Shown: positions 53,826 to 63,508 of the stretch, piece after piece | Layout: every line of letters begins with the position of its first letter | Numbering within the stretch: position 1 is the stretch's first letter | DNA from: Desulfopila sp. IMCC35008 | GTDB lineage: Bacteria > Desulfobacterota > Desulfobulbia > Desulfobulbales > Desulfocapsaceae | Direction of reading: 5' to 3' | Assembly: GCF_010646885.2 (NCBI RefSeq) | Contig: NZ_CP050700.1 | Coordinates: 372,001 to 436,000, forward strand | DNA length: 64,000 nucleotides | Program-made: the position numbers and the translations under genes | Notes under the pieces: generated by a model | Told to the model about the DNA's origin: nothing | The model's input: only the letters and a program-made list of their open reading frames with translations | The model's database searches: none

Positions 53826-55547
53826 ATGATGTACAGGACATTAGTAATCATGTGTTGCCTGTTTCTTTTCGCTTGCCCCGTTCAAAATGGGGTCGCTGGC
53901 GAGGAGAAAACTGCACGGGTCATGGTTCTTCCTTTTGATGGTACGGCCAGTGGCGATTTTGCCTATTTGACAGATTCTATACGGGCTATGGTTTTAAGCC
54001 GTCTTGCTGCCAACAAGGATGTTGAACTTGTGGATTATGCAGTGCAGCAGGACGAAATCAGGATGCTCAATAATGGTGCGGCTACACTTGAGGATGGTGA
54101 GTCACTCTTTACCAGGTTCCAGACGGACTATGTTGTAACCGGTGGTCTTTACGCCTTGCAGACTGGATTGAAAATCCAGGTTTCAGTAAAAGGCAAGGAT
54201 GAGGAGGCACCGCCGGTACGTCTTCAGGTCTTGGCTGTAAATGAAGATGCAATTATACCCCAGGTTGAAATGTTGGCAGGGGATATCGCCGGAAAGGGAA
54301 TGGGGCTCCAAACTGCAGGCCCTGCCTCTGTGGCGGGAAAAGCTGAGGGTGCAGAGGAAGGGCTTGCCGGATTTGCCACTGAACATCCGGAAAAGGTGTA
54401 CAAGAAGGGCATTTTCAGTGGCTCTATCGTGGTAGAAGAAGGTGGCGGCGTGAAGGTGGCGTCTACTGCGGTACGACGGAGTTCGGTTATTCCGTCCATG
54501 CTCGTAACCATGGCGACAGGAGACCTTAATGGTGATGGGAGGCTGGAAATCGCCTCGGCTTCCAGATCAACCTTATCTATATATAGGTTTAATGAAACAC
54601 GTTTCGAGGCAGTAGCTGAGCATAGATTCTCCGGTGCGTTCAAAATCCATGCTGTGAACATCGCGGATGTTGACCGTGACGGGCGTCAGGAAATATTTGT
54701 CAGCGCCGACCGTGACGGAAGGGCAGCTTCGGCTATTGTTAAACTGGATGGCTCGTCGCTTGTACCAGTACTTGAAGAGATTGAATGGTATATACGACCC
54801 CTGAATAAGCCTGGAGAAGGTGTTATCCTTGCCGGACAACGTGCGAGCCAGGACCCAAAAGATGGGTATGTTCGCCAGGGAGTATCCCAACTTAAACTCT
54901 ACGCGAATTTCAATGGTGTAAGAGAGGATAAAAAATTACCCCTTCCCAGGAACGTACGGTTGTTTGATTTCGAATGGGTAGACCTGGATAATGATAACAA
55001 ATATGAGTTGATCGCGGTGGACCATCGTGAAAAGCTCCTGATATATGACAGCCAGAACAGTCTTATGTGGGTAAGCGAAGAGGATTATGGCGGCAGCCGG
55101 AACTTTTTTGGACCTCCCAAGAGTTCAAGGGTCAGGAGCTTGATGGCCTTCGATGATGACAGTGAATTTGAGCGTGAGATGGTTTTTCTGCCGACCAGGA
55201 TTCTGCCGGTAGATGTGGACGGGGATGGCAGGCAGGAGATTGTCATAGGCCAGAACAAAAGGTTGTTTGGTAAGTGGCTGAGCAATAGTCGGGAGTATGA
55301 CGGGGGGGCTGTTGTTTGCCTTGGCTGGCAGGAAAATGGGTTACGCCAGTTGTGGAAGACCAATAAAATAAACGGTTATATTGCAGATTACAATTATGTA
55401 CAAAACGGCCGTTCACTGGGCAGTGAAGAGGATGCAAGTGCAGGTCTTTACGTGGCACAGATTCCTGAGAAAATGTTTTTTGGATTCTTAATGAGTAGTG
55501 AAAGCAAATTGTTACGCTATGATCTGGTTGTTGAGGCTGCTGATTAG
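53826..55547 (+). CDS. Lipoprotein with TolB/CsgG-like N-terminal domain and FG-GAP/VCBS repeats
   Basis: About 573 residues. The signal ends in a possible lipobox (LFAC), followed by an N-terminal domain with ARVMVLPFDGTASGDFAYLT and VVTGGLYALQTGLKIQVSV, resembling the nucleotide-free alpha/beta domain of TolB/CsgG/FlgO-type proteins. The rest carries at least four calcium-loop repeats: GDLNGDGRLEI, ADVDRDGRQEI, VDLDNDNKYEL and VDVDGDGRQEI, expected to form a beta-propeller. It is probably an outer-membrane-anchored periplasmic protein. ATG 53826 has AGGAG upstream, preferred to a GTG six bases earlier. The porin gene follows 250 bases on. Confidence 0.82.
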   Translation: MMYRTLVIMCCLFLFACPVQNGVAGEEKTARVMVLPFDGTASGDFAYLTDSIRAMVLSRLAANKDVELVDYAVQQDEIRMLNNGAATLEDGESLFTRFQTDYVVTGGLYALQTGLKIQVSVKGKDEEAPPVRLQVLAVNEDAIIPQVEMLAGDIAGKGMGLQTAGPASVAGKAEGAEEGLAGFATEHPEKVYKKGIFSGSIVVEEGGGVKVASTAVRRSSVIPSMLVTMATGDLNGDGRLEIASASRSTLSIYRFNETRFEAVAEHRFSGAFKIHAVNIADVDRDGRQEIFVSADRDGRAASAIVKLDGSSLVPVLEEIEWYIRPLNKPGEGVILAGQRASQDPKDGYVRQGVSQLKLYANFNGVREDKKLPLPRNVRLFDFEWVDLDNDNKYELIAVDHREKLLIYDSQNSLMWVSEEDYGGSRNFFGPPKSSRVRSLMAFDDDSEFEREMVFLPTRILPVDVDGDGRQEIVIGQNKRLFGKWLSNSREYDGGAVVCLGWQENGLRQLWKTNKINGYIADYNYVQNGRSLGSEEDASAGLYVAQIPEKMFFGFLMSSESKLLRYDLVVEAAD

Positions 55548-55647
55548 ATTTGGAGGATTCCAAATATATTCATTTCTGCTTGTTGTTTCTACCTGTAATC
55601 ACAGGGTTGCAAGCTAGTATAAAAATTTAAACCAAGGTAAAAAATAC

Positions 55648-55674
55648 TTGACATTGGGAGTGTCCGGGTATAAA
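55648..55674 (+). promoter_or_regulatory. Promoter of the porin gene
   Basis: TTGACA (55648-55653) is followed by TATAAA (55669-55674) at 15 bases, or TAAAAG at 17. It leaves a leader of about 115 bases. A GACACCCCGAAGTGGGGAC-type hairpin lies within this leader. Confidence 0.6.
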
Positions 55675-55795
55675 AGTGCAGTAGTTATGTAGTATAAAGT
55701 GTCTTTTAGATTCTAATATTCCTTTTCATCTTGAGACGAAAGGGAGTTACAGACACCCCGAAGTGGGGACAATTTAGTTACTAAGGAGAAATGAG

Positions 55796-56947
55796 ATGAA
55801 AAAAGTAATTGCTGCCGCTGCCGGCCTTATGCTGGCTGGCACCCTGGCTTCTGCTGCGGTTGCCGCTGAGGCTGGTGTTAAATTTAAAGGTGATGCCCGT
55901 GCCCGTTACTACCTGCAGAATGAGTACGCGAGTTCTGATTCCGAGGATACCCACTGGAACTCCCGTGTACGTCTGCAGTGGACTGCTACCTCTAAAGGTG
56001 GTGCGTACGCAGTAGGTCGTTTTCGTCTGGCGGATGCTACCTGGAATGGTACCCAGTCTAACCGTAAAGGTTCTGACGCTGGTAACCTCTGGGTTGATAA
56101 AGCGTACATCGGTGTTCCTTTTGGACCGATCACCGTTGAAGCTGGTCTGACCTATCGTAACCTGACCGATTTCGCATTTGCATGGCGTGGTGCTGACGCT
56201 GTTGATTTCATCTACAAAGGTGAGAACACCAACGTTCGTGCTTTCATCCAGGTAGAAGATGAATACGAGGAAGATGTTGTAGATGCAGACGGTAACGTCG
56301 TTCAAGCAGCCAACGATGCCGATAATGATAACGACATCATGATGTACGGTGTTCGGCTCGACCAGAAGTTCGCAGGCGGTTGGGGTCTGGTTGCATACGC
56401 AGCATATCAGGATGACCAGCAGTTTACAGACGAAAGCGGTACCCTGGCTGGTTTGAAGGTAAGCGGTGCATTTGGTGGTATTACCACGGCTGCTGAGGTT
56501 GCTTACCAAGAATCTGACCTTCTTGGTAGCGATGACGATGGTATAGGCGCTTACATTGAGGCTACCGTTCCTGTAGGACCTGCATCCATTTATGGTATTG
56601 TCGGTGTTGCTCAGGACGGTTTTGTGGTTGATGATGACTTCGCCGGACAGGGTAACGTAATGGGTAACTTCTCCCAGATTTCATCCTTCGCCATCGGTGG
56701 ATCCGATTTTGGCGATACCACCTGGGTTGTTGTAGCTCCGAAGTTCAAAGCTACTGAGAGCCTGACCCTCGGTGCAAACCTGGGTTACTATGATGGCGAT
56801 GTAGATTCAGCTTTTGAGATTGGTCTCGACGCTAGCTACGCAGTTACCGATGGCGCGTCTCTGAATGCTATCTTCGGTTATGTTGATTTCGACGAAGCTG
56901 ATAATAATCCACTTGGTTTCGGTCTGTCTCTGGAGATCTCCTACTAA
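55796..56947 (+). CDS. Outer-membrane porin
   Basis: 383 residues. The signal peptide (MKKVIAAAAGLMLAGTLASA, cleaved after AVAA) is followed by a beta-barrel with strands such as GVKFKGDARARYYLQNEY and RVRLQWTATSKGGAYAVG, and a C-terminal Tyr (GLSLEISY). The sequence is acidic with Asp-rich loops (DADNDNDIM). Codon use is strongly biased (GGT, CGT, GTT, GAC, AAC) unlike most neighbours, which points to very high expression. Ribosome site AAGGAGA, strong promoter and perfect terminator agree. It probably forms a general diffusion pore. Confidence 0.93.
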   Translation: MKKVIAAAAGLMLAGTLASAAVAAEAGVKFKGDARARYYLQNEYASSDSEDTHWNSRVRLQWTATSKGGAYAVGRFRLADATWNGTQSNRKGSDAGNLWVDKAYIGVPFGPITVEAGLTYRNLTDFAFAWRGADAVDFIYKGENTNVRAFIQVEDEYEEDVVDADGNVVQAANDADNDNDIMMYGVRLDQKFAGGWGLVAYAAYQDDQQFTDESGTLAGLKVSGAFGGITTAAEVAYQESDLLGSDDDGIGAYIEATVPVGPASIYGIVGVAQDGFVVDDDFAGQGNVMGNFSQISSFAIGGSDFGDTTWVVVAPKFKATESLTLGANLGYYDGDVDSAFEIGLDASYAVTDGASLNAIFGYVDFDEADNNPLGFGLSLEISY

Positions 56948-56981
56948 TTTGATTATTTAATCAATTAGCAGAGTCTTTATG

Positions 56982-57015
56982 AAGGCGGGTTCCCTCTGCG
57001 GGAACCCGCCTTTTT
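56982..57015 (+). terminator. Intrinsic terminator of the porin gene
   Basis: An 11-base perfect stem GGCGGGTTCCC/GGGAACCCGCC with a 5-base loop is followed by TTTTT, 35 bases after the stop. Confidence 0.93.
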
Positions 57016-57035
57016 CTTTGCCTTGTAAAATATGT

Positions 57036-58445
57036 ATGGCTCATTTTTCTGATCGCAACAGTTTGCAATGTTTCCTGATGGTTGCGTTTGGTGTATTTCT
57101 TTCCACTCTGGACAGCAGCATGATTAATGTTGCTCTACCCGAAATCATGCATGATTTTCAGGAGGAGTTGAAGAGGGTCGATCTCATTGTTGTCGCGTAC
57201 CTGATGGTCATCAGTATTACACTGGTTTTTTGGGGAAGACTTGGGGATACCGTTGGGAAGGGTAAAATTTACGCAGGCGGGATATGTTTGTTTGGGATGG
57301 GAGCTCTATTATGCAGCCTGTCTCAGAACCTCTGGCAGTTGGTATTGACTCGGTCGATACAGGCATGTGGGGCTGGCATGATGATGGCAACCGGACCTGC
57401 CTTGATAAAACTTGTCACCCCTGTTGAAAACCTGGGTAAAATGCTTGGCCTGGTAGGTATTGCCACGTCCGCTGGGTTGACTTGCGGTCCTGTTATCAGT
57501 GGCTATTTATTGACACATTATAGTTGGCGGGCCATTTTTTTTGTATCATTGCCGGTAAGTTTGTTGCTTGCCTTATTGGCGATTTTTGGGGTGTTACCGA
57601 AACTGACCGCTTTTGAGAAACGTCATCCTTTTCCGTTTGACTGGAAAGGGGGAATAGTCTGGATGTTATTGGTTATCTGTTCTGTTTGTTTTTTTAAAGT
57701 GGTGGGAATAAGCATTATTGGAACCCTGCTGGTTACCCTTCTTATTGCTGTGCTGGTCGTTGTTTTTATCAGGGTTGAAAGACATGCTGACAGGCCAATT
57801 CTGCCTTTGCAGTTGGTATCAAACCGGTATTTCTGGACGGCAACAATTGCTGCATCCCTTGCCTTTTCGGCACTTTTTATTGTTATTATCCTGCTCCCGT
57901 TTTTTCTGAAAATAATTCTCAACTATACACCGGATGCCATAGGACTCACTATGATGGCCCTGCCGGTAAGTCTTGTTCTGTTTTCACCGTTGTCCGGTTG
58001 GATATTTGATACTACCGGGTCTGCCAGGTATGTTTCTTCTACAGGTTTATTCCTCGGAGCAATTGCTGTCTGCATGATGCTTCGTTTTGGTGACCAGACG
58101 TCTCAAGCCTACATTGCTTTTTGCCTCGGCCTGCTTGGATGCGGGGTTTCTATATTTCTCACGCCAAACAGTGCTTCGGTTCTGACTCGGGTACAGCAAA
58201 GATTTGCAGGGATCAGCGCAGGAATTTTGGCTACGGCGAGGAATTTCGGGATGATGAGTGGGGCGGCAATTGCCGGGGCTGGCTTTACACTGGCCTATCG
58301 TACTATCGGGCATGGTAAAGAATATTCAGCTGTTGATGTGCAGCCAGAGAATTTTATCGGTGCGACACATTTTCTCTTTATTGTCGCTCTGCTGCTTCTT
58401 GCCATCGGGTGTGGATTGTCGATCATGCGCCAAGAGCAGGTTTAG
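57036..58445 (+). CDS. MFS transporter of the DHA2 (EmrB/QacA) type
   Basis: 469 residues and about 14 membrane helices. Family motifs are FLSTLDSSMINVALPEIMHD (motif D1 with Asp in helix 1), WGRLGDTVGKGKIY (motif A) and GPVISGYLLTHYSWRAIFFV (motif C). Members export drugs or metabolites with protons. The first ATG with family alignment is 57036, only 20 bases beyond the porin terminator; no good ribosome site is visible there. No EmrA-type membrane fusion partner is adjacent. Confidence 0.93.
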   Translation: MAHFSDRNSLQCFLMVAFGVFLSTLDSSMINVALPEIMHDFQEELKRVDLIVVAYLMVISITLVFWGRLGDTVGKGKIYAGGICLFGMGALLCSLSQNLWQLVLTRSIQACGAGMMMATGPALIKLVTPVENLGKMLGLVGIATSAGLTCGPVISGYLLTHYSWRAIFFVSLPVSLLLALLAIFGVLPKLTAFEKRHPFPFDWKGGIVWMLLVICSVCFFKVVGISIIGTLLVTLLIAVLVVVFIRVERHADRPILPLQLVSNRYFWTATIAASLAFSALFIVIILLPFFLKIILNYTPDAIGLTMMALPVSLVLFSPLSGWIFDTTGSARYVSSTGLFLGAIAVCMMLRFGDQTSQAYIAFCLGLLGCGVSIFLTPNSASVLTRVQQRFAGISAGILATARNFGMMSGAAIAGAGFTLAYRTIGHGKEYSAVDVQPENFIGATHFLFIVALLLLAIGCGLSIMRQEQV

Positions 58446-58495
58446 CGGGGATACTCATGGAAAATGTGCAGATGTGATTCGGCTCCCTATTTCAT

Positions 58496-60346
58496 TTACA
58501 CGATCATCTTCGCCGGCAGGTGTACTTTTGCTACCATACCTCCTTTTTCATGTTGCTTGAGATGAAATGTTGCCCCATGCATGGCTGTGATTTTTTCTAC
58601 CAGGGTTAGACCCATCCCCGTTCCATATGTTTTTGTGGTGAAAAATGGATCAGTAACGAGTTGCAAATGGTTATCTGCGATCCCGGTACCGCTGTCGCGT
58701 ATAATAACCTCGATACCATCTTCCCTATTTTCGGTATATGTACAGCCAACGAATAAAACCCCTCCACCCGTCATTGCCTCTATCCCGTTTTTTATCAAAT
58801 GCAGGAATACCTGCCTGAAACGATCGCCGTCAACCTGCACAACAGGGCTTATACCCGGTAAGTCGAATTGATACGTAATATTTCCGTTTTTCATAGTAGT
58901 ATAAAAAACCATGACGCATCGGCGCAACAAGGAATACAGTTGATGCGGTGCCAATTGAAGTTGGCGTTCCTCAACAAAATTAAAAAGATCTTCAAGGGTT
59001 GCCTCAATCTTTGCCGCTTCTTTTGAAATAACCTTGAGGAACTTCGCAATGTAAGGGTCTTCGGTCCTTTTGACAAGGAGGCGGGCCGTTCCACCTATTG
59101 AGGTAATAGGATTACGGATGACATGGACCAACTGGGCCGACATATGTCCCACTGCAGAATATCGTTCAGCCGCGACGAGAAGATCTTTGCTCTTGTCGAG
59201 TTCCTGGTTGACCATTTCAAGCTCCTCAATTTTAATTCGCATATCTTCGTATAGATGACTATGCTCAATCGCAAGACTGGCCTGACTGGCGAAGATCTCG
59301 AGGGAATGTATTTCCTCCAGGGTAATTTGCTTGTGGGTCACGAAGTTGTCGACAATAAGTACGCCAAGTGATTTGGAAGGTGAATAGAGAGGAACAACCA
59401 CAAAAGAGCTGTGATCAAGAATATGCAGAAGTTCATACGGGACATTGCAGCCGATAGCTGAACCATTAGTAACCACAATGGTCTGACGATTGATTGCAGC
59501 ACTTATAAGTATATGTGACAAATCTGTAACAGGGACACGTAACTGGCTGATGATTCTGTTTACCTCCACATCGCCTTCTTCGTTCCCACCGTTATCGTCA
59601 GTAATAATATCCTGTAACTGAAGGTTTTTTTGCTTTATCGAGTCCCAGACCCTTCCCGCTTCGGCCCGACAAGTGGTGCCGATAGCCAGCTTTCCTTCAA
59701 GAATTTGTCCGTCATCGGAAAAGAGGGCCAGAAAGGCCCTGTTAAATTTCAGTCCTTCCTCTGAGGTGATTCCGACCAGAATAGCCCTGAGTATCGCCTT
59801 GAGTTCCACATTGCTCAAGTAGACACTGTTCATCTGCAGGTTCAACTGATGCAGGAACCTGGTCCTGTTGTGGGCGGCTTCAAGTTCCTGCTGGATGTGA
59901 CGGTTTTCGATGGCCAGTTTGCGTTTTTTCAGCGTTGACACCAACGTATGTGTAAGTTTTTCACCACCGACAGGTTTGGTCAGGTAATCGTCAGCTCCCA
60001 GACGCAGGCATTCAAGTGCGGTATCGAGATTGGTCGTTCCGGTTACCATCACTATTCCAAGATCAGGATACTTGGGGACGATATCCTGTAGTATCTCGAT
60101 ACCGCTTTTATCAGGCAGGCCAATATCAAGAAGGATCAGGGCAATGGGACTTGATTGAAGTAACTGGTAGAATTCAGCTGCCGACCCTGCCTGGAGAACA
60201 GGCAGTCCCTGCTTGTCGAGGTAATGTTTGAGGATCAGGACGATCTCAGGTGAGTCGTCTACTATAACCACCGATTCGCCATGATTCAGTAGTTGGGAAA
60301 GATCAAGTTCGTAATGCTCTTCGTATCCTCTAAGGAGTTCTACCAT
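58496..60346 (-). CDS. Cytoplasmic receiver-GAF-histidine kinase
   Basis: 616 residues without membrane helices. An N-terminal receiver (about 24-140; acidic pair DD at 30-31, phospho-acceptor Asp74 in ILLDIGLPDKSG) is followed by a helical linker, a GAF domain (about 180-360) and a HisKA/HATPase core. That core has His408 in QLVHVIRNPITSIGG, an N-box HLIKNGIEAMTG and GMGLTLVEKITAMHG. A receiver placed before the kinase usually lets another kinase control it. No output domain, so an unlinked regulator is expected. Single gene, divergent from the helicase gene. Confidence 0.93.
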   Translation of the reverse strand: MVELLRGYEEHYELDLSQLLNHGESVVIVDDSPEIVLILKHYLDKQGLPVLQAGSAAEFYQLLQSSPIALILLDIGLPDKSGIEILQDIVPKYPDLGIVMVTGTTNLDTALECLRLGADDYLTKPVGGEKLTHTLVSTLKKRKLAIENRHIQQELEAAHNRTRFLHQLNLQMNSVYLSNVELKAILRAILVGITSEEGLKFNRAFLALFSDDGQILEGKLAIGTTCRAEAGRVWDSIKQKNLQLQDIITDDNGGNEEGDVEVNRIISQLRVPVTDLSHILISAAINRQTIVVTNGSAIGCNVPYELLHILDHSSFVVVPLYSPSKSLGVLIVDNFVTHKQITLEEIHSLEIFASQASLAIEHSHLYEDMRIKIEELEMVNQELDKSKDLLVAAERYSAVGHMSAQLVHVIRNPITSIGGTARLLVKRTEDPYIAKFLKVISKEAAKIEATLEDLFNFVEERQLQLAPHQLYSLLRRCVMVFYTTMKNGNITYQFDLPGISPVVQVDGDRFRQVFLHLIKNGIEAMTGGGVLFVGCTYTENREDGIEVIIRDSGTGIADNHLQLVTDPFFTTKTYGTGMGLTLVEKITAMHGATFHLKQHEKGGMVAKVHLPAKMIV

Positions 60347-60400
60347 AGTTATGTCGGCAAGGTATCCATAGCTGAAGAAGTAAAAAGGAATAGTCAGAAA

Positions 60401-60441
60401 CGTGTACTCGTATACACATTTCTATTGTATACTCACATACG
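60401..60441. repeat. Repeated GTATAC elements in a divergent promoter region
   Basis: GTGTACTCGTATACAC and TTGTATACTCACATACG share TCGTATAC/TTGTATAC cores with symmetric ends. They sit between the kinase gene (minus) and the helicase gene (plus) and could be operator half-sites. Confidence 0.35.
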
Positions 60442-60491
60442 ATTTTTTTAAATATCTTCCTCACTTTATTTTTACCTTTCACCTGTAGCTG

Positions 60492-62480
60492 ATGCAACCA
60501 GAAGAATTTTTTTCCGAAAACGGCTTACTATCACAATATATTCCAGGGTTCGAGCCGAGGGACGTGCAACGCACCATGGCCGAAGCGGTTTGTCAGGTTA
60601 TAGAGCATGCTGAACCTGATGGGGAGTGCCTGCGGGCAAATCTCCTGCTGGTTGAGGCTGAGACAGGCATCGGGAAGACCCTGGCGTATCTTGTTCCTGT
60701 CCTTCTCTCCGGCAGGCGGGTGGTGGTGTCGACGGCAACACTGAACCTCCAGGATCAGATCATGAACAAGGAGGTGCCGCTTCTCACAAAAGTATTCGGC
60801 AGCGAATTAAACGTTGTCTGTCTGAAAGGTAGGCAAAATTACTTATGCAGGTATCGGTGGTATCAACACCATTCCGCCGCCCAGATGTCCCTGGTTGAAG
60901 ATGATGACTGTAGCCGTATCGGAGAGTGGTTGCAGGAGACCGAGATAGGGGATCGTGCCGAATTGGAATGGCTGTCAGATCAATCATCGCTTTGGTACAA
61001 AATATCGGCAAAATCAAACCAGTGTCTTGGAGGTGATTGTCCGGAGTCTGCCGACTGTTTTGTTAACGCTGCCAGGAAGAAAGCTGCCCGTGCCTCTATC
61101 ATAGTGGTCAACCACCATCTCTTTTTTTCAGACCTTGCTGTCAGGAGAGGAGGGTATGGAGAGGTACTTCCTCGTTATGAGGGAGTGGTTTTCGATGAGG
61201 CCCACCATCTTGAGAATGTGGCGACGACTTTTTTCGGTAGAACGTTTAGTCAATATCAACTCCTGGATCTCTTTTCCGATATTCGTCGCCAGGCTGAGGC
61301 TGAACTCGATCCGGATATGTATGACCGGATTATCGGCGCTGCACAAGGTGTGCGGCAGAGGGCCGAGGAGTTTGCTTCACTGTTTCCTGCCCGGTACGGA
61401 AAATATCATCTTGATGGGCTGATACAGGACATGACTCCGGCTGTCTGGCAGACCGAGATAGAGCATATGGCAACTGGGCTGAAGCGTCTGGCAGATGAGT
61501 TGCAGGGATGCCTGGCGTATGGGGATGGCTGGAACAGCCTGGAGAGCCGCACGAGGGAGCTTCGGGAGCATCTGTTTGAAATTAGTCTGCCAGGTGAAGG
61601 TGTTGCAAACGGCTCATTTGTCCACTGGTATGAGCGGCGTGAACGATCGGTCAGCTTGTCTGCAACCCCTGTGGATATTGCTCATCACCTGCAGGATACC
61701 CTGTATAGTGCAGTTAGCTGGTGTGTTATGACCTCTGCGACCCTGACCAGTGGTGGTGATTTCGGGTACGTACGGGAACGACTGGGGCTGGATGCGGATG
61801 TCGACACATTACGACTGCAGTCTCCTTTTGATTATAAGAATAGAACACTTCTTTATATTCCCGGGAACAGTTTCCCCGAACCTTCATCTCCTGCTCATGC
61901 GGAGCAGGCCAGCAGACTTGCATGTGAACTGCTTGTGGCCAGTAAGGGCAGGGGCCTGGTTTTATGTACAAGTTTCAGGGGGATGGAGAATATGGCGGAA
62001 TATCTCAGTGAGCATCTCCCATATCCGCTATTGGTACAGGGAGATGGTTCCCGAAATGCGTTGCTGGAAAAATTTCGGACTTCCAGAGAGACCGTCTTGG
62101 TGGCTGTTGCCAGTTTCTGGGAGGGGGTCGATGTGCCGGGAGAATCGTTGAGCTGTGTTATCATCGATAAACTCCCTTTTGAGGTTCCTTCAGATCCGGT
62201 GATTCAGGCGAGGGTCAAGGCAATTACGGATAGAGGCGGAAACCCGTTTTTCGATTTCCAGGTACCCCGGGCCATACTCAGCCTGCGTCAGGGCGTCGGT
62301 CGGTTGATGCGGACCACTACTGATTGGGGGGTTATCGCTGTGTTGGACGTCCGTCTATTTAAGAAGGGATATGGCTCGATTTTCAGAAAAAGTTTGCCTC
62401 CTTCGCCGATCGTTCGTACACTTGAGCCGGTTGAAGAACTATTTGAGAGATTTAGCCTGAATTTAAAAGGCACCCATTAA
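60492..62480 (+). CDS. dinG: DinG/XPD-family ATP-dependent DNA helicase
   Basis: 662 residues. Walker A is EAETGIGKTLAYLVP and Walker B/DEAH is GVVFDEAHHLENV. The Fe-S region shows three Cys in CLGGDCPESADC with a fourth upstream (NYLCRYRW), as in DinG. The C-terminal motor has TSFRGMENMAEYL and VGRLMRTTTDWG. It unwinds DNA with 5' overhangs, R-loops and D-loops, and is redox-sensitive in other bacteria. The polyprenyl synthase gene starts 23 bases after its stop. The start at ATG 60492 gives a normal N-terminus. Confidence 0.92.
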   Translation: MQPEEFFSENGLLSQYIPGFEPRDVQRTMAEAVCQVIEHAEPDGECLRANLLLVEAETGIGKTLAYLVPVLLSGRRVVVSTATLNLQDQIMNKEVPLLTKVFGSELNVVCLKGRQNYLCRYRWYQHHSAAQMSLVEDDDCSRIGEWLQETEIGDRAELEWLSDQSSLWYKISAKSNQCLGGDCPESADCFVNAARKKAARASIIVVNHHLFFSDLAVRRGGYGEVLPRYEGVVFDEAHHLENVATTFFGRTFSQYQLLDLFSDIRRQAEAELDPDMYDRIIGAAQGVRQRAEEFASLFPARYGKYHLDGLIQDMTPAVWQTEIEHMATGLKRLADELQGCLAYGDGWNSLESRTRELREHLFEISLPGEGVANGSFVHWYERRERSVSLSATPVDIAHHLQDTLYSAVSWCVMTSATLTSGGDFGYVRERLGLDADVDTLRLQSPFDYKNRTLLYIPGNSFPEPSSPAHAEQASRLACELLVASKGRGLVLCTSFRGMENMAEYLSEHLPYPLLVQGDGSRNALLEKFRTSRETVLVAVASFWEGVDVPGESLSCVIIDKLPFEVPSDPVIQARVKAITDRGGNPFFDFQVPRAILSLRQGVGRLMRTTTDWGVIAVLDVRLFKKGYGSIFRKSLPPSPIVRTLEPVEELFERFSLNLKGTH

Positions 62481-62503
62481 AAGATTGATGACGAAAGGTG
62501 GAG

Positions 62504-63502
62504 ATGACTGACCAGCATAAATTGAAAAATGCGATTATCGATCGTGCCGTTCTGGTTGATAGATACATGCATGAGGATCTTGATGCGATCCGGGGCAAAG
62601 TGGATGATCTCCTCCTGGAGGTATTGGATTACGGTTTATTCAATGGGGGGAAACGGATCCGCCCTTTACTGGTTGTCCTCTCCTCACGACTGTGCGGCAG
62701 CAATGATCAGCGCGTGTATCAACTGGCCACGGCTTTTGAATACCTTCATGCCGCCACCCTGTTTCATGATGATGTGATAGACGGGGCAATGTCAAGGCGG
62801 GGAAAGCCTGCTGTTAATATCAAGTTCGGTCTCATTGCTGCCATCCTGGCTGGAGATTACCTGCACGCCAGGTCTATGCATATTGTTGGTAATATTGCGG
62901 GTAAGGAAGGGCTGGCCATTTTTTGTATGGCAACCGCCGGGATGGTGGATGGCGAGTTCATGCAGCTGAGAAACAGTGACAGCTTTTCTACATCGGAATC
63001 TGGGTATTATGAGACAATTATGGGTAAGACCGGTTTGCTCATAGCAGCTGCCTGCCGGGTAGGTGCTTTATATGGCGGCGGGAATCCGGAACAACAGGAA
63101 CGCCTTCATCAATACGGTGTCGGGTTGGGATGTGCTTTCCAGATGATTGATGATCTGCTTGATTATACTGGGGATGAACAAAAAACAGGTAAAGCGGTAG
63201 GCAATGATCTGATTGAGGGCAAGATGACATTGCCGTTGATTCTCGGTTGGGAGCAGGCTGATTCAACTGATCGTGCTTGTTTGGAGCAGATCCTGTCAGA
63301 TGAATCATTGCGTAAAAGTGAATTCAGCACGGTATATGGTATCCTTGACAAATATGGGGCCTTTACGGAAACGCGGGCCAGGGCGCGGCAGCATGTGACT
63401 GAGGCGTTACTGCAGCTCGAAACGTTTTCAGCACCGGAAGGTTTTGAGGCAAAGGAGATTCTGACCGGATTGGCGGGGTATGTGCTCGAGAGGGAGAAGT
63501 AG
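62504..63502 (+). CDS. ispB: Long-chain polyprenyl diphosphate synthase (IspB-like)
   Basis: About 332 residues. The first Asp-rich motif is in LFHDDVIDGAMSRRG and the second in FQMIDDLLDYTGDE; NGGKRIRPLLVVLSS precedes the first, and GKMTLPLILGWEQ follows the second. The residues before the first motif are small (Ala-Thr), the type seen in long-chain synthases. It probably makes the octa- or nonaprenyl side chain of menaquinone, the electron carrier used by formate dehydrogenase. ATG 62504 is used, with GTG 62498 in frame; AAGG lies upstream. Confidence 0.92.
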   Translation: MTDQHKLKNAIIDRAVLVDRYMHEDLDAIRGKVDDLLLEVLDYGLFNGGKRIRPLLVVLSSRLCGSNDQRVYQLATAFEYLHAATLFHDDVIDGAMSRRGKPAVNIKFGLIAAILAGDYLHARSMHIVGNIAGKEGLAIFCMATAGMVDGEFMQLRNSDSFSTSESGYYETIMGKTGLLIAAACRVGALYGGGNPEQQERLHQYGVGLGCAFQMIDDLLDYTGDEQKTGKAVGNDLIEGKMTLPLILGWEQADSTDRACLEQILSDESLRKSEFSTVYGILDKYGAFTETRARARQHVTEALLQLETFSAPEGFEAKEILTGLAGYVLEREK

Positions 63503-63508
63503 ACAGGA

